Shown here: positions 25,638 to 37,088 of the stretch, in pieces
Numbering within the stretch: position 1 is the stretch's first letter
Layout: each line of letters begins with the position of its first letter
Assembly (NCBI RefSeq): GCF_037479095.1
Contig: NZ_JBBGZW010000001.1
Span: 2,604,001-2,668,000, forward strand
DNA from: Pantoea nemavictus
Lineage (GTDB): Bacteria > Pseudomonadota > Gammaproteobacteria > Enterobacterales > Enterobacteriaceae
Reading direction: 5' to 3'
Length of the DNA stretch: 64,000 nt
The notes under the pieces: model-generated
What the model was told of the DNA's origin: nothing
Seen by the model: only the letters and a program-made list of their open reading frames with translations
Database searches by the model: none
Translations under genes and position numbers: made by a program

Positions 25638-25658
25638 GGCAACTTGATCCGGAGCGGA

Positions 25659-27095
25659 TTACTGTTCGTTTTCGTCGGTATAGCGTTTGGCTTTGTAGGT
25701 TGGATGCATCAGGTTTTGGATGGAGAAGATATCGTCCAGCTCGGCTTCCGTCAGTAAACCGCGCTCCAGCACCACTTCACGCACGCTCTTGCCGGTTTCA
25801 GCACAAATCTTACCGACGATATCGCCGTTGTGATGGCCAATATACGGGTTGAGGTAAGTGACGATACCAATCGAGTTAAACACGTAGGCTTCACACACCG
25901 CTTTGTTGGCGGTAATGCCGTTGACGCATTTTTCCAGCAGATTAAAGCAGGCGTTTGTCAGAATGCTGATTGACTCAAACAGCGCCTGGCCAATCACCGG
26001 CTCCATCACGTTAAGCTGCAACTGGCCCGCTTCAGACGCCATGGTGACGGTGATGTCGTTGCCGATCACTTTGAAGCACACCTGATTCACCACTTCCGGC
26101 ACCACCGGGTTCACTTTGGCCGGCATGATAGATGAACCGGCCTGCAGTTCTGGCAGGTTGATTTCATTCAGGCCAGCGCGTGGACCGGAGGAGAGCAGGC
26201 GCAAATCGTTACAGATTTTCGACAGTTTCACCGCCAGACGTTTCAGCGCGGAGTGCACCATCACGTAGGCACCGCAGTCGGAGGTGGCTTCAATCAGATC
26301 TTCTGCTGGCACCACCGGCAGATTACTCACTTCTGCCAGACGCTGTACCGCCAGCTGTTGATAGCCATCAGGTGTGTTAAGACGCGTACCGATGGCCGTG
26401 GCGCCGAGGTTCACTTCCAGCAGCAGTTCGGCGGTGCGCAGAATACTGCGGGTCTCTTCATTCAGCAGCACGTTAAACGCGTGGAACTCCTGGCCAAGCG
26501 TCATTGGCACCGCATCCTGCAACTGGGTACGGCCCATTTTCAGGATATTTTCGAACTCGACGGCTTTGCGCTGGAAGCCTTCGCTGAGCTGGCTGATGCC
26601 GTCTAGCAGTTTCAGGATTGAGGCATAAACCGCGATGCGGAAACCGGTTGGATAAGCATCGTTGGTCGACTGACACTTATTCACGTGATCGTTGGGATTG
26701 AGGTACTGGTATTCCCCTTTCTGGTGGCCCATCAGCTCCAGGCCGATGTTTGCCAGCACTTCATTGGTGTTCATGTTGACCGAGGTGCCCGCGCCGCCCT
26801 GATAGACGTCCACCGGGAACTGATCCATGCATTTGCCGTTATTGAGCACCTCATCACAGGCCTGAATAATGGTGTTTGCGATGTTGCGGGGAATGGTTTG
26901 CAGCTCTTTGTTGGCGAGCGCGGCTGCTTTCTTCACCATCACCATACCGCGGACAAACTCAGGTATGTCACTGATTTTGTTATTACTAATATAGAAGTTT
27001 TCAATCGCACGCAGAGTATGAACACCGTAATAAGCATCTGCTGGAACTTCGCGCATGCCTAAAAGGTCTTCTTCGATACGAATGTTGTTCGCCAT
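25659..27095 (-). CDS. aspA: Aspartate ammonia-lyase (aspartase)
   Basis: A 478-residue member of the fumarase/aspartase superfamily. It catalyses L-aspartate to fumarate plus ammonia. The superfamily signature [11 protein letters not shown] is present, as are [23 protein letters not shown] and [10 protein letters not shown]. It starts [18 protein letters not shown], as in E. coli AspA, at the same length. It precedes dcuA; the divergent upstream region separates it from fxsA. A TATAAT at 27175-27180 on the minus strand may be its -10 element. Confidence 0.97.
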   Translation of the reverse strand: MANNIRIEEDLLGMREVPADAYYGVHTLRAIENFYISNNKISDIPEFVRGMVMVKKAAALANKELQTIPRNIANTIIQACDEVLNNGKCMDQFPVDVYQGGAGTSVNMNTNEVLANIGLELMGHQKGEYQYLNPNDHVNKCQSTNDAYPTGFRIAVYASILKLLDGISQLSEGFQRKAVEFENILKMGRTQLQDAVPMTLGQEFHAFNVLLNEETRSILRTAELLLEVNLGATAIGTRLNTPDGYQQLAVQRLAEVSNLPVVPAEDLIEATSDCGAYVMVHSALKRLAVKLSKICNDLRLLSSGPRAGLNEINLPELQAGSSIMPAKVNPVVPEVVNQVCFKVIGNDITVTMASEAGQLQLNVMEPVIGQALFESISILTNACFNLLEKCVNGITANKAVCEAYVFNSIGIVTYLNPYIGHHNGDIVGKICAETGKSVREVVLERGLLTEAELDDIFSIQNLMHPTYKAKRYTDENEQ

Positions 27096-27470
27096 GATTA
27101 CCTTCTTATTATTGCTGCCTTGTTACTACCGGGCGTCCGAAGGGACGGGCGGCAATTAACGTGCAGGTGAAGCGATTATATTGTCGTGGAATGTCAGCGC
27201 CGACATATTATCCATCTTCACGCTGACGGGCACGATCATATTCTGATGTTACAGAATTGTTTGTGCACAGATCACTTTACGGGCATTTGCAGGCCCAGCG
27301 GTAATAACGATATGTGATGTACTTCGCAATTTTAAGTCAGTGGGAAAAAAATGGCAGGATCGGTTGAAATCGGCGCCGCAAATGCCCATCTCTATCAGTA
27401 CGGTCATGCAGACCCTCCCTTTCTGCTGTCTGGCAATTTGCGAGGCAGCTCCAACTCACAGGAGAATTCG
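27096..27470. promoter_or_regulatory. Intergenic region between aspA and fxsA
   Basis: About 375 bases between divergent genes. A TATAAT (27175-27180, minus strand) without a good -35 is a candidate activator-dependent aspA promoter. A TTGTGCACAGATCAC segment near 27269-27283 looks like a degenerate CRP/FNR-type site but its half-site spacing is off. In-frame extension of fxsA upstream to 27351 is open but not supported by homology. Confidence 0.4.
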
Positions 27471-27923
27471 GTGCGCTGGTTACCGTTAGTGATTTTTTTT
27501 GTATTGGCCTGGATTGAAATCTCAATCTTCATCCAGGTTGCGCATGCGCTGGGCGTGCTGCTCACCATGCTGTTGGTGATCTTCACCTCATGTATTGGTG
27601 TGTCGCTGGTGAAAAATCAGGGCATGAAGAACTTCCGACTGATGCAGGAGAAGCTGGCGCGCAATGAGAGCCCGGCGGCAGAGATGACCAAGAGCGTTTC
27701 GCTGATCATCTCCGGTTTCCTGCTGCTGTTGCCGGGTTTCTTTACCGACTTCCTCGGCCTGCTGCTGCTATTGCCGCCGGTGCAGAAGCATTTGACGCTA
27801 AAGCTGATGCCGCATCTGCGCGTGTGGCGCGGACCGGGCGCGGGCCCCGACGCGGGCTTCACCATGGACGGTGAGTATGAGCGCAAGGATCAGGACAAGA
27901 TTGGCCACGATAAAGACCAATAA
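27471..27923 (+). CDS. fxsA: FxsA membrane protein (phage T7 exclusion suppressor)
   Basis: A 150-residue inner-membrane protein starting at GTG 27471 with AGGAG six bases upstream. It begins VRWLPLVIFFVLAWIEISIFI, followed by GVSLVKNQGMKNF and SGFLLLLPGFFTDFLGLLLL. The C-terminal tail is charged and cytoplasmic. This matches E. coli FxsA, whose overexpression relieves exclusion of phage T7 by the F plasmid PifA protein. The 120-base in-frame upstream extension is not used because it has no homology or ribosome-binding site. Gene position between aspA and groS is as in E. coli (yjeH absent). Confidence 0.92.
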   Translation: MRWLPLVIFFVLAWIEISIFIQVAHALGVLLTMLLVIFTSCIGVSLVKNQGMKNFRLMQEKLARNESPAAEMTKSVSLIISGFLLLLPGFFTDFLGLLLLLPPVQKHLTLKLMPHLRVWRGPGAGPDAGFTMDGEYERKDQDKIGHDKDQ

Positions 27924-27930
27924 ACATGAC

Positions 27931-27954
27931 AAGGCGGCGCAAGCCGCCTTTTTG
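27931..27954 (+). terminator. Terminator after fxsA
   Basis: AAGGCGGC, loop GCAA, GCCGCCTT followed by TTT. It lies just after the fxsA stop. Confidence 0.85.
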
Positions 27955-28003
27955 CTGCATTTTTCGCCATCTGTTGCAGAAACGAAAATATTTATATTTT
28001 TTA

Positions 28004-28031
28004 CCCTTGAAAGCCCACTTATTGCCCCTAT
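28004..28031 (+). promoter_or_regulatory. Sigma-32 heat-shock promoter of groSL
   Basis: CCCTTGAA at 28004-28011, 13 bases, then CCCCTAT at 28025-28031. Both boxes and the spacing match the RpoH consensus. The promoter lies about 85 bases upstream of the groS start. Confidence 0.85.
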
Positions 28032-28116
28032 CTCTTCCAGCACGAGGCCGGAAGCCATGCAGTCCGGTTCTAACCCAAAAAATGAATGATTGGACTTCTC
28101 AAAGGAGAGCTATCAA

Positions 28117-28410
28117 ATGAAAATTCGTCCATTGCACGATCGCGTCATCGTCAAGCGTAAAGAAGTTGAAGCTAAATCAGCGGGCGGCATCGTGCTGACC
28201 GGTTCAGCTGCCGGTAAATCTACCCGCGGTGAAGTCCTGGCTGTTGGCAAAGGCCGCATCCTGGAAAACGGTGAAGTTAAGCCACTGGACGTAAAAGTGG
28301 GTGATCTGGTGATTTTCAGCGAAGGCTACGGTGCTAAGACCGAGAAAATCGACAACGAAGAAGTTCTGATCATCTCCGAAAGCGACATCCTTGCAGTTGT
28401 TGAAGCGTAA
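28117..28410 (+). CDS. groS: Co-chaperonin GroES
   Basis: A 97-residue GroES starting [18 protein letters not shown], with the mobile loop [20 protein letters not shown]. It caps GroEL during ATP-driven protein folding. ATG at 28117 with AGGAG upstream; an upstream in-frame TTG is not used. It is followed by groL 46 bases later in the usual heat-shock operon. Confidence 0.98.
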   Translation: MKIRPLHDRVIVKRKEVEAKSAGGIVLTGSAAGKSTRGEVLAVGKGRILENGEVKPLDVKVGDLVIFSEGYGAKTEKIDNEEVLIISESDILAVVEA

Positions 28411-28444
28411 TTTACGCGTAATTCACTGAACGAAACGAATTTAA

Positions 28445-30109
<1,665 letters not shown>

Positions 30110-30136
30110 TTGCCCCTGACTGCTTAAGTCATCTGG

Positions 30137-30171
30137 AAAACCCTCGATCGGAAACGGTCGGGGGTTTTTCT
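30137..30171 (+). terminator. Terminator of groSL
   Basis: AACCCTCGATCG, loop GAAA, CGGTCGGGGGTT followed by T residues; the stem includes G-U pairs. Confidence 0.85.
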
Positions 30172-30306
30172 TTTGCGGGGGAACAAGGTATAAGTAAGGG
30201 CGCAATACTTCGGCTTTACGGGTTTAGGGCAATGAATGTTCAGAAAAAAAGTGCGCTTTTCTGCTACGCTGCCGCCCGACACTGATGATAATAAATGGGG
30301 ATTACA

Positions 30307-30654
30307 ATGCGGATTAACCTCTTGCTCGGACTGGCAGTGGGAACTTTACTGCTGGCGGGCTGTAGCAGCTCCAATCAACTGAGTGCTGGCGGCGAACGTG
30401 TGACCTTCGTCGACCAACAACCAGCCAGTCAATGTCAGCTGCTGGGAACGCTTACCGGCTCACAGAGCAACTGGCTAACCGGTTCAGGCGGTGAAGGCAG
30501 TTCACTGCGTGGCGCGGCTAACGACCTGCGCAACCGCGCGGCAGAGATGGGCGGCAACGTGATTTATGGTGCCACCAGCCCGACGCAGAATCTGCTGTCT
30601 GCTTTTGCCCCGCTGGACAGCAAAATGTCTGGCCAGGTGTATAAGTGCCCGTAA
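30307..30654 (+). CDS. yjeI: DUF4156 lipoprotein YjeI
   Basis: A 115-residue lipoprotein: signal MRINLLLGLAVGTLLLAGC with lipobox LLAGC, then a short DUF4156 domain (QCQLLGTLTGSQSNW, NDLRNRAAEMGGNVIYG) ending QVYKCP. Start at 30307 chosen because GGGGA precedes it at normal spacing; the ATG at 30295 would put the ribosome-binding site inside the gene. It sits between groL and epmB as in E. coli. Function unknown; the Ser residues after Cys suggest outer-membrane sorting. Confidence 0.87.
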   Translation: MRINLLLGLAVGTLLLAGCSSSNQLSAGGERVTFVDQQPASQCQLLGTLTGSQSNWLTGSGGEGSSLRGAANDLRNRAAEMGGNVIYGATSPTQNLLSAFAPLDSKMSGQVYKCP

Positions 30655-30665
30655 GCTGTCGTCGT

Positions 30666-30694
30666 AAAAAAAAGCCGCTGATGCGGCTTTTTTT
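30666..30694. terminator. Bidirectional terminator between yjeI and epmB
   Basis: AAAAGCCGC, loop TGAT, GCGGCTTTT, flanked by A and T runs; serves convergent yjeI and epmB. Confidence 0.85.
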
Positions 30695-31721
30695 ATTCCT
30701 GGCGCAACTGTAAATCCAGCGGCGTCTTGCTTGGCTCTCCACCAATCTCACGTGCCAGTTTAGGCACCATGTAGCCTGAAACCATTGCCAGCAGCTGACG
30801 CATCAGTCCGCGCGCTTCTTCATCCGCAACATAGAAGTGCGCCGCGCCTTGCACCTTATCCAGCACGTGCAGGTAGTAGGGCAGAATGCCGGCATCAAAC
30901 AGCGCATTGCTCAAGTTTGCCAGCGCCTGCGCATCGTCATTCACACCACGCAGCAGCACGCTCTGGTTGAGTAATGTTACGCCCGCACGCTTTAGCATCT
31001 GCATGCCGTAACGCAGTTCGTCGTCAATCTCTTGCGCATGGTTAATGTGGCTTACCATCAACACCTGCAGACGTGTGTCTGCCAGAATCTGACACAAACC
31101 TTCGGTGATACGTGCCGGAATCACCACCGGTAAGCGGCTGTGAATGCGCAGGCGTTTGAGGTGGGGGATTTTTTCCAGCGCGGCAACCAGCCAGGCCAGC
31201 TCATGATCTTTTGCCATCAGCGGGTCGCCGCCGGAGAAAATTATCTCATCCAGTTCAGGATGGGTGGCGATGTAATCAATCGCGGCTTGCCAGTTACGCT
31301 TGTTGCCCTGGTTATCCTGGTAGGGGAAATGCCGGCGGAAACAGTAGCGGCAATTGACGGCGCAACCGCCTTTTACCAGCAGCAGCGCACGATTTCTATA
31401 CTTATGCAGTAAACCAGGTACCACGCTGCTTTGTTCATCGAGCGGATCGGTGCTATAACCTGGCGCATCAATAAATTCCTGACGGCTGGTGATGACTTGC
31501 AGTAGCAACGGGTCCATTGCATCGCCTTTTTTCATGCGTGCGATGAAGGCGCGCGGTACGCGCAGGGCGAAAAGCTTGCGTGCATCAGCGCCTGCAGCCA
31601 GATCTGTATGTTGATCCAGAGCTAAAAGTTGCAGTAATTCAGCAGGTTCGGTCACAACATCAGCGAGTTGCTGCAACCAATCTTCTCTGACGGGGGGATT
31701 TAGGGTTACAATGTGTGCCAT
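30693..31721 (-). CDS. epmB: EF-P lysine 2,3-aminomutase EpmB
   Basis: A 342-residue radical SAM enzyme with the cluster motif [16 protein letters not shown] near residues 119-134 and [10 protein letters not shown] for SAM binding. It converts (S)-alpha-lysine to (R)-beta-lysine, which EpmA attaches to elongation factor P. It is divergent from efp with only 42 bases between their start codons, the same pairing as in E. coli. EpmA is also encoded in this window at 33473. Confidence 0.95.
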   Translation of the reverse strand: MAHIVTLNPPVREDWLQQLADVVTEPAELLQLLALDQHTDLAAGADARKLFALRVPRAFIARMKKGDAMDPLLLQVITSRQEFIDAPGYSTDPLDEQSSVVPGLLHKYRNRALLLVKGGCAVNCRYCFRRHFPYQDNQGNKRNWQAAIDYIATHPELDEIIFSGGDPLMAKDHELAWLVAALEKIPHLKRLRIHSRLPVVIPARITEGLCQILADTRLQVLMVSHINHAQEIDDELRYGMQMLKRAGVTLLNQSVLLRGVNDDAQALANLSNALFDAGILPYYLHVLDKVQGAAHFYVADEEARGLMRQLLAMVSGYMVPKLAREIGGEPSKTPLDLQLRQE

Positions 31722-31763
31722 TTTTTTGGCTATTTACCAGTTCAATATTTACAGAGGGCCTTT

Positions 31764-32330
31764 ATGGCGACTTATCTTAGCAACGATTTCCGTCCCGGTC
31801 TTAAAATCATGTTCGAAGGCGAACCTTATGCCATCGAAGCCAGTGAGTTTGTTAAGCCGGGTAAAGGCCAGGCATTTGCACGCGTAAAAATGCGTCGTCT
31901 GCTGACCGGTTCTCGCGTTGAGAAAACCTTCAAATCTACTGACTCTGCCGAAGGCGCAGACGTTCGTGATATGACGCTGCAATACTCTTACAACGACGGC
32001 GACTTCTACTACTTCATGCACCCGGAATCTTTCGAGCAGTATCAGATCGAATCTAAAGTGCTGGATGATGTGACCAAGTGGCTGCAGGACAACGCTGATT
32101 GTATCGTTACCCTGTGGAACGATAAAGCGATCGCCGTTCAGCCGCCGAACTTCATCGAAGCTGAAGTGGTCGAAACCGATCCAGGCCTGAAAGGTGACAC
32201 CGCGGGTACTGGCGGTAAGCCAGCAACGCTGTCTACCGGCGCGGTTATCAAAGTGCCACTGTTTGTGCAGATTGGCGAAGTAGTAAAAGTAGATACCCGT
32301 TCTGGCGAATACGTTTCACGCGTAAAATAA
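31764..32330 (+). CDS. efp: Elongation factor P
   Basis: A 188-residue EF-P starting [19 protein letters not shown]. The modified lysine is Lys34 in [11 protein letters not shown]; the C-terminal signature [14 protein letters not shown] is present. It relieves ribosome stalling at polyproline stretches after beta-lysylation by EpmA/EpmB. ATG at 31764 chosen; the upstream in-frame reading covers the epmB promoter area. A terminator follows. Confidence 0.98.
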   Translation: MATYLSNDFRPGLKIMFEGEPYAIEASEFVKPGKGQAFARVKMRRLLTGSRVEKTFKSTDSAEGADVRDMTLQYSYNDGDFYYFMHPESFEQYQIESKVLDDVTKWLQDNADCIVTLWNDKAIAVQPPNFIEAEVVETDPGLKGDTAGTGGKPATLSTGAVIKVPLFVQIGEVVKVDTRSGEYVSRVK

Positions 32331-32340
32331 TCGTCAAATC

Positions 32341-32366
32341 AGGCGCATCGGTGATGCGCCTTTTTT
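32341..32366 (+). terminator. Terminator of efp
   Basis: AGGCGCATC, loop GGT, GATGCGCCT followed by T residues. Confidence 0.85.
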
Positions 32367-32386
32367 CTCTCTCAGAGTTCAGAAAA

Positions 32387-32521
32387 ATGAAAAAGATGGC
32401 AAAGTTTGCTGTTTTTGCGTTGCTGGTCGCCTCCGCTTTGAGCGCCTGCAACACTTTTCATGGCTTTGGTGAAGATGTCTCGCATTTAGGCGGCGCCATC
32501 TCACACGCAGCTGAGAAATAA
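32387..32521 (+). CDS. ecnA: Entericidin A lipoprotein
   Basis: A 44-residue small lipoprotein: signal MKKMAKFAVFALLVASALSAC with lipobox LSAC, then a short tail NTFHGFGEDVSHLGGAI. The GEDVS...GG motif is shared with EcnB just downstream. In E. coli EcnA is the antidote of the EcnA/EcnB bacteriolytic lipoprotein pair. The gene lies between efp and ecnB as in E. coli. An internal ATG three codons on is possible. Confidence 0.85.
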   Translation: MKKMAKFAVFALLVASALSACNTFHGFGEDVSHLGGAISHAAEK

Positions 32522-32623
32522 TTCGCTGCCACTTCTCTTTTTTACTCCGCCCATCCGCAGTTTTACAGATCGAGACTATGCTTTAAGAGCTGTACTTTTA
32601 CTGCAACCAAAAAGGATATGGCT

Positions 32624-32758
32624 ATGTTAAAGAAAAGTATTGTTGCGATTTTTTCCGTGCTGGTGCTCTCATCCGTTCTGACCGCTTGCAACACCACACG
32701 TGGTGTTGGCGAAGATGTTTCGGCGGGCGGCAAGGCAATTCAGCGCAGCGCACAGTAA
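32624..32758 (+). CDS. ecnB: Entericidin B lipoprotein
   Basis: A 44-residue lipoprotein: signal [22 protein letters not shown] with lipobox LTAC, then [18 protein letters not shown]. In E. coli EcnB is a sigma-S-dependent bacteriolytic toxin lipoprotein antagonised by EcnA. The ATG at 32624 has AAAGGA at proper spacing; the ATG at 32618 is too close. Its own promoter probably lies at about 32570-32590 (CTATGCTTTA resembles a sigma-S -10). A strong hairpin follows. Confidence 0.87.
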   Translation: MLKKSIVAIFSVLVLSSVLTACNTTRGVGEDVSAGGKAIQRSAQ

Positions 32759-32764
32759 GATATT

Positions 32765-32791
32765 CCGGTGCGAAAGCTGCTTTCGCACCGG
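32765..32791 (+). terminator. Hairpin after ecnB
   Basis: CCGGTGCGAAAG, loop CTG, CTTTCGCACCGG: a perfect 12-bp stem between convergent ecnB and blc, followed by a pyrimidine-rich but not pure T stretch. Confidence 0.7.
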
Positions 32792-32800
32792 TTCTCATCT

Positions 32801-33325
32801 CTATTTCTGCTCAACCCAAATCAGCTCATCAACCGGGAATCCGGCACTTCTGGCCTGTTCAACCAAACGCTGTTTAATGCTTTCATCCAATTGAGGCGTG
32901 CGCGACAGAATCCATAGGTAACTGCGATTGGGTCCACAGACCAGTGCATAGCGATAGTCTGGATCTAGCGCAATCACGTTGTAACCGCCGTAGAACGGAC
33001 CAAAGAATGACACTTTAAGCGAGGCGCGCTGTTTATCGCCGGTGAAATAGGCTTTGCCGACGCTCTCCTGCCAGCGTTGCTTGGGTTGATTGAAGCCGCG
33101 GTTTACCACTTTTAAGCCGCCATCTTCGCGCGGGCTATAATTGGCCGTGACCTGCTGTAAACCGCGTTCAAAGCGGTGATCAAGGCGGGCGATTTCATAC
33201 CATTGACCGAGATAACGTTGGCTATCAAAGCCCTCTACCACCGTGACGCCCTTGGGCGGTGTGGTCGAGCAGGCCACAGAGAGAAAAGCGCTGAGGCTGG
33301 CGAGCAGGGTTTTCCATGGGGACAT
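32801..33325 (-). CDS. blc: Outer-membrane lipocalin Blc
   Basis: A 174-residue bacterial lipocalin lipoprotein. The signal ends at LSVACSTTPP; the lipocalin signature GFDSQRYLGQWYEIARLDHRFERG lies near residues 32-55 and the second conserved region YRYALVCGPNRSYLWILSRTP further on. Lipocalins bind fatty acids or lysophospholipids; in E. coli Blc is anchored in the outer membrane. It is divergent from epmA. E. coli has sugE before and ampC/frd after blc; those genes are absent here. Confidence 0.94.
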   Translation of the reverse strand: MSPWKTLLASLSAFLSVACSTTPPKGVTVVEGFDSQRYLGQWYEIARLDHRFERGLQQVTANYSPREDGGLKVVNRGFNQPKQRWQESVGKAYFTGDKQRASLKVSFFGPFYGGYNVIALDPDYRYALVCGPNRSYLWILSRTPQLDESIKQRLVEQARSAGFPVDELIWVEQK

Positions 33326-33472
33326 TGTGGGATTCCTTTACGATTTTAATGAGTTAAGTATAGCCGCCCGTGACCAAAATGTTGGCTGTGCCAGCCGCCT
33401 TTGCTGCGTCGTTGTTTGCCATCGTCAATGCGGGTAGACTTCCACCCCTTATCTGTATGAGGAGTCATCAAC

Positions 33473-34450
33473 ATGAGCGAAACGGCAAGCTGGCAGCCGA
33501 GCGCATCTATTGCCAATTTGTTGAAACGCGCCGCTATTATGGCGGAAATACGGCGTTTCTTTGCCGATCGCGGCGTGCTGGAGGTCGATACCCCGGCGAT
33601 GAGTCAGGCGACCATTACGGACATTCATCTGGTACCCTTCCAGACGCGTTTCGTTGGGCCGGGCGCTGCTGAAGGGCGCGATCTCTGGCTGATGACCAGT
33701 CCGGAATACCACATGAAGCGCCTGCTGGCAGCGGGTAGCGGACCGATTTATCAAATGGGCCGTAGCTTCCGTAATGAAGAAGCGGGGCGTCACCACAACC
33801 CAGAGTTCACTATGCTGGAGTGGTATCGTCCGCATTACGATATGTACCGCCTGATGAACGAGGTGGACGATCTCATGCAGCAGGTGCTGGAGTGTGACAG
33901 CGCCGAATCCCTGTCGTATCAACAGGCGTTTATTCGTCATCTGGAGATCGATCCGCTGTCTGCTGATAAAGCGCAGCTGCGCGAAGTGGCGGAGAAGCTG
34001 GGCGAGGGCGAGTTAGCGAACCGTGAAGAAGACCGCGATACGCTGCTGCAGCTACTATTTATGCTGGGCGTTGAGCCAAAAATCGGGATTGATAAGCCGT
34101 GCTTCGTCTATCACTTCCCGGCCACGCAGGCGGCGCTGGCTGAGATCAGTACTGAAGATCACCGCGTCGCTGAGCGCTTTGAGGTTTACTACAAAGGTAT
34201 TGAGCTGGCGAACGGTTTCCGTGAGTTAACTGATAGCCGTGAACAGCGTCAGCGCTTTGAGCAGGACAATCGTCGTCGTGCCACGCGGGGCCTGCCGCAA
34301 CATCCTATCGATACCAACTTGCTGGATGCACTGGCGCACGGTATGCCGGCTTGTTCCGGCGTGGCGTTGGGGGTCGATCGTTTGATTATGCTGGCGCTGA
34401 AAGCCAGTTCATTAAGCGAAGTGATCGCCTTCCCGGTCGATCGCAGTTAA
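33473..34450 (+). CDS. epmA: EF-P--(R)-beta-lysine ligase EpmA
   Basis: A 325-residue LysRS-like class II aminoacyl-tRNA synthetase paralogue without the anticodon-binding domain. Motif 2 is [24 protein letters not shown] and motif 3 is [12 protein letters not shown]. It activates beta-lysine and transfers it to Lys34 of EF-P. Works with epmB and efp, encoded about 2-3 kb upstream. It ends 23 bases before the degS stop codon, where gene order departs from E. coli. Confidence 0.96.
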   Translation: MSETASWQPSASIANLLKRAAIMAEIRRFFADRGVLEVDTPAMSQATITDIHLVPFQTRFVGPGAAEGRDLWLMTSPEYHMKRLLAAGSGPIYQMGRSFRNEEAGRHHNPEFTMLEWYRPHYDMYRLMNEVDDLMQQVLECDSAESLSYQQAFIRHLEIDPLSADKAQLREVAEKLGEGELANREEDRDTLLQLLFMLGVEPKIGIDKPCFVYHFPATQAALAEISTEDHRVAERFEVYYKGIELANGFRELTDSREQRQRFEQDNRRRATRGLPQHPIDTNLLDALAHGMPACSGVALGVDRLIMLALKASSLSEVIAFPVDRS

Positions 34451-34455
34451 ACCCT

Positions 34456-34473
34456 ATGGGCGCGTAAGCGCCC
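34456..34473. terminator. Short hairpin between convergent epmA and degS
   Basis: GGGCGC, loop GTAA, GCGCCC at 34458-34473. Only a 6-bp stem and little T run, so a weak terminator at most. It lies at the synteny breakpoint. Confidence 0.4.
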
Positions 34474-35553
34474 TTATGGTGTCGTGGTGGTGGGCGCGGT
34501 TACTTCCGGGAACTCCTGAATGGTTACCGGCAACGTCATTTTCTTTTCATTGCGCAATATCTGCACGTCAATCACCGAACCTGGGCGAATTTCTGCCACC
34601 TGATCCATGGTTTCCTGCGCTGAGAGCGCGGTTTTGCCATTCACCTCAAGCAGCACGTCATTAGCCTGAATCCCGGCGCTATCGGCGGGGCCACCTGGCG
34701 TAACATCGCTGACAATGATGCCCTGAACGCGATCGAGGTTATTCCCCTGGCCGTGCAGCGGCGGCAGTTCGCGACCGGTGATGCCAATGTATCCGCGAAT
34801 CACCCGACCATCACGAATCAGCTTATCCATGATTTTGCTCGCCAACGCGGTAGGAATGGCGAAACCAATCCCTTCTGGCGTCTCGCCATCGCTGCTTTTA
34901 TCAAACGTCAGCGTGTTAATGCCCATCAATTCGCCGAGCGAGTTAATCAACGCGCCGCCTGAATTGCCTTGATTGATGGAAGCATCGGTTTGCAGGAAGT
35001 TTTGTCGGCCAGATGAGCTCAGGCCAACGCGTCCGGTGGCACTGATAATGCCTTGCGTCACGGTTTGGCCGAGATTGTACGGATTGCCGATGGCCATCAC
35101 CACGTCGCCGATGTGTGCGATACGTTTGGCGTTAATTGGGATCACCGGCAGGTTTGACGCGCTGATTTTCAGCACCGCTAAATCGGTCATGGCATCAGAG
35201 CCCACTAACGTGGCTTCGAAGAAACGGCCATCCTGCAGCGCGACGATGATCTGATCGGCGTTGTTAATGACGTGTTTGTTGGTCAGGATATAACCTTTGC
35301 CGTTCATGATCACGCCAGAACCGAGCGTGGTGATACCGCGATTGTTGTTGCCGTGGGCGCTGCGGTTATAGACATTGACGACCGCGGGCACGGCACGTCG
35401 CACACCCTGATTGAAACTGACGGGTGCTTCATCATCGCTATTGTCATGCTCAAAGGTGATATTGCTGCCCATACGCAGCGCAGGGATCGCGACGAGCAGT
35501 AAGCCAGCCACGATCAGGCCCATCACCACAGAACGCAAAAGTTTAAGAAACAT
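34474..35553 (-). CDS. degS: Sigma-E stress protease DegS
   Basis: A 359-residue HtrA-family protease anchored by one N-terminal TM segment (LLRSVVMGLIVAGLLLVAIPAL). The catalytic triad is His in LTNKHVINNAD, Asp in AMTDLAVLK and Ser in INQGNSGGAL, followed by one PDZ domain (about 255-345). It senses misfolded outer-membrane porins through its PDZ domain and cleaves RseA to release sigma-E. It lies 86 bases downstream of degQ. Confidence 0.96.
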   Translation of the reverse strand: MFLKLLRSVVMGLIVAGLLLVAIPALRMGSNITFEHDNSDDEAPVSFNQGVRRAVPAVVNVYNRSAHGNNNRGITTLGSGVIMNGKGYILTNKHVINNADQIIVALQDGRFFEATLVGSDAMTDLAVLKISASNLPVIPINAKRIAHIGDVVMAIGNPYNLGQTVTQGIISATGRVGLSSSGRQNFLQTDASINQGNSGGALINSLGELMGINTLTFDKSSDGETPEGIGFAIPTALASKIMDKLIRDGRVIRGYIGITGRELPPLHGQGNNLDRVQGIIVSDVTPGGPADSAGIQANDVLLEVNGKTALSAQETMDQVAEIRPGSVIDVQILRNEKKMTLPVTIQEFPEVTAPTTTTP

Positions 35554-35601
35554 GGTGTTATTTCAAGCCAGGTGAGATCGCAGGGCAGAATAGCATGAGA
35601 A

Positions 35602-35629
35602 AGGCGGACAAACACCTGCTTGTCCGCCT
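35602..35629 (-). terminator. Terminator-like hairpin after degQ
   Basis: On the minus strand: AGGCGGACAA, eight-base loop, TTGTCCGCCT, then TTCTC. It separates degQ from degS and may limit readthrough. Confidence 0.65.
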
Positions 35630-35639
35630 GATGCGAGGA

Positions 35640-37010
35640 TTATCGCAGAAGCAGGTAAATACTTTCGTCGCCGCGCACCACGTTCAGTGCCAGCACCGGT
35701 GGTTTGCCTTCCAGCACTTTGCGCATTTCGGCAATCGATGCCACGCGATTGCGGTTCACACCGATGATCACATCGTCTTTCTGCAAACCAACTTGCTCCG
35801 CTGGCGTGCCTTTTTCGATGGCATCGACTTTCACGCCTTTATCACCGGTTTTAGTCGCGCCGTCGCTCAGCGTTGCGCCTTGCAGTGCTGGAGACATCAG
35901 CTGCGCGCTGGCGGTAGTCTGCGCGCTTTGTTCCAGCGTGACGGTGACATTTACCGGTTTGCCTTCACGCAGCAGGCCGATCTTCACGTCCTGGCCCGGC
36001 GGTGTTGTACCCACTTTGACACGCAGCTCGGCAAAGCTGGTAATCGGCTTATCATTGATGGAGGTAATAATATCGCCGGCTTTAATGCCCGCTTTCTCGG
36101 CGGCAGATTTCGGCAGCACTTCCGAAACAAAGGCACCGCGTTGCGCATCAACGTTAAACGCTTTGGCGATATCGGCGGTCATTTCCGTGCCTTTAATGCC
36201 CAGCTGGCCGCGCTTCACTTCGCCGAACTGGATAAGTTGCTGCGCGAGATTCATCGCCATATTGGCTGGGATCGCGAAGCCAATACCGATGTTGCCGCCG
36301 CTGGAAGCCAGAATCGCGGTGTTAATACCAATCAGCTCGCCATTCAGGTTAACCAATGCACCGCCGGAGTTGCCGCGGTTAATTGCGGCATCGGTCTGGA
36401 TAAAGTTCTCCAGCCCTTCCAGATTCAGGCCGCTACGACCCAGCGCAGAGATGATGCCGGAGGTGGCCGTCTGACCAAGGCCAAAGGGATTACCGATAGC
36501 CACCGCAAAATCACCCACTTTCAGCGAGTCTGAATCGGCGATTTTCACCTGGGTAAGGTTTTTTGCGCCCTCAATTTGAATCAAAGCGATATCGGTCTGC
36601 TCATCATGACCAATCAGCTTGGCATCGTATTCGTTGCCGTCGCTCAACTGCACATTGATTTTGTCTGCGCCGTTCACCACGTGATTGTTGGTAAGGACGT
36701 AACCTTTCGCGGCATCGATAATCACACCGGAACCCAGCCCTTCAAACGGCTGCGGTTGGGATTGTCCCGGCGCCTGGCCAAAGAAGCGTTTCAGCGGCTC
36801 GGGGATATCTTGCGCCTGCTGGCCGGAATCGGTGCCCTCAACATGCACACTGACTACCGCAGGCAGAACTTTCTCCAGCATCGGTGCCAGGCTTGGCAAT
36901 GCTTGTCCCTGAATCTGGGCGGGTAGCGTGGCCAGCGCGCTCGGTGCCGCGGCCAGACTCATGCCAATGCTCAAGGCTAATGCGCTCAACAGTCGTGCTT
37001 GTTTTTTCAT
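35640..37010 (-). CDS. degQ: Periplasmic serine endoprotease DegQ
   Basis: A 456-residue HtrA-family protease with a signal peptide (MKKQARLLSALALSIGMSLAAAPSALA). Catalytic His in LTNNHVVNGAD, Asp in EQTDIALIQ, Ser in INRGNSGGALV; two PDZ domains follow. It degrades misfolded periplasmic proteins and has chaperone activity. DegQ rather than DegP, from the sequence, length and position next to degS. ATG at 37008-37010 chosen for the signal peptide; the longer reading from 37085 has no ribosome-binding site. Confidence 0.95.
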   Translation of the reverse strand: MKKQARLLSALALSIGMSLAAAPSALATLPAQIQGQALPSLAPMLEKVLPAVVSVHVEGTDSGQQAQDIPEPLKRFFGQAPGQSQPQPFEGLGSGVIIDAAKGYVLTNNHVVNGADKINVQLSDGNEYDAKLIGHDEQTDIALIQIEGAKNLTQVKIADSDSLKVGDFAVAIGNPFGLGQTATSGIISALGRSGLNLEGLENFIQTDAAINRGNSGGALVNLNGELIGINTAILASSGGNIGIGFAIPANMAMNLAQQLIQFGEVKRGQLGIKGTEMTADIAKAFNVDAQRGAFVSEVLPKSAAEKAGIKAGDIITSINDKPITSFAELRVKVGTTPPGQDVKIGLLREGKPVNVTVTLEQSAQTTASAQLMSPALQGATLSDGATKTGDKGVKVDAIEKGTPAEQVGLQKDDVIIGVNRNRVASIAEMRKVLEGKPPVLALNVVRGDESIYLLLR

Positions 37011-37088
37011 TGCTACAACGCTCTCGCTGCGAAAAGAAAAGGGGATAAAAAAGTGTGACAGTCTTTTGGGGCAAGGGTTCGACAAACA

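Noticed and set aside
27265..27290. CRP/FNR-like sequence upstream of aspA
   Set aside because: Half-site spacing is one base short and the second arm is poor, so it was not called as a site.
35595..36533. 312-codon plus-strand open frame opposite degQ
   Set aside because: Antisense shadow of degQ; no start context and no family.
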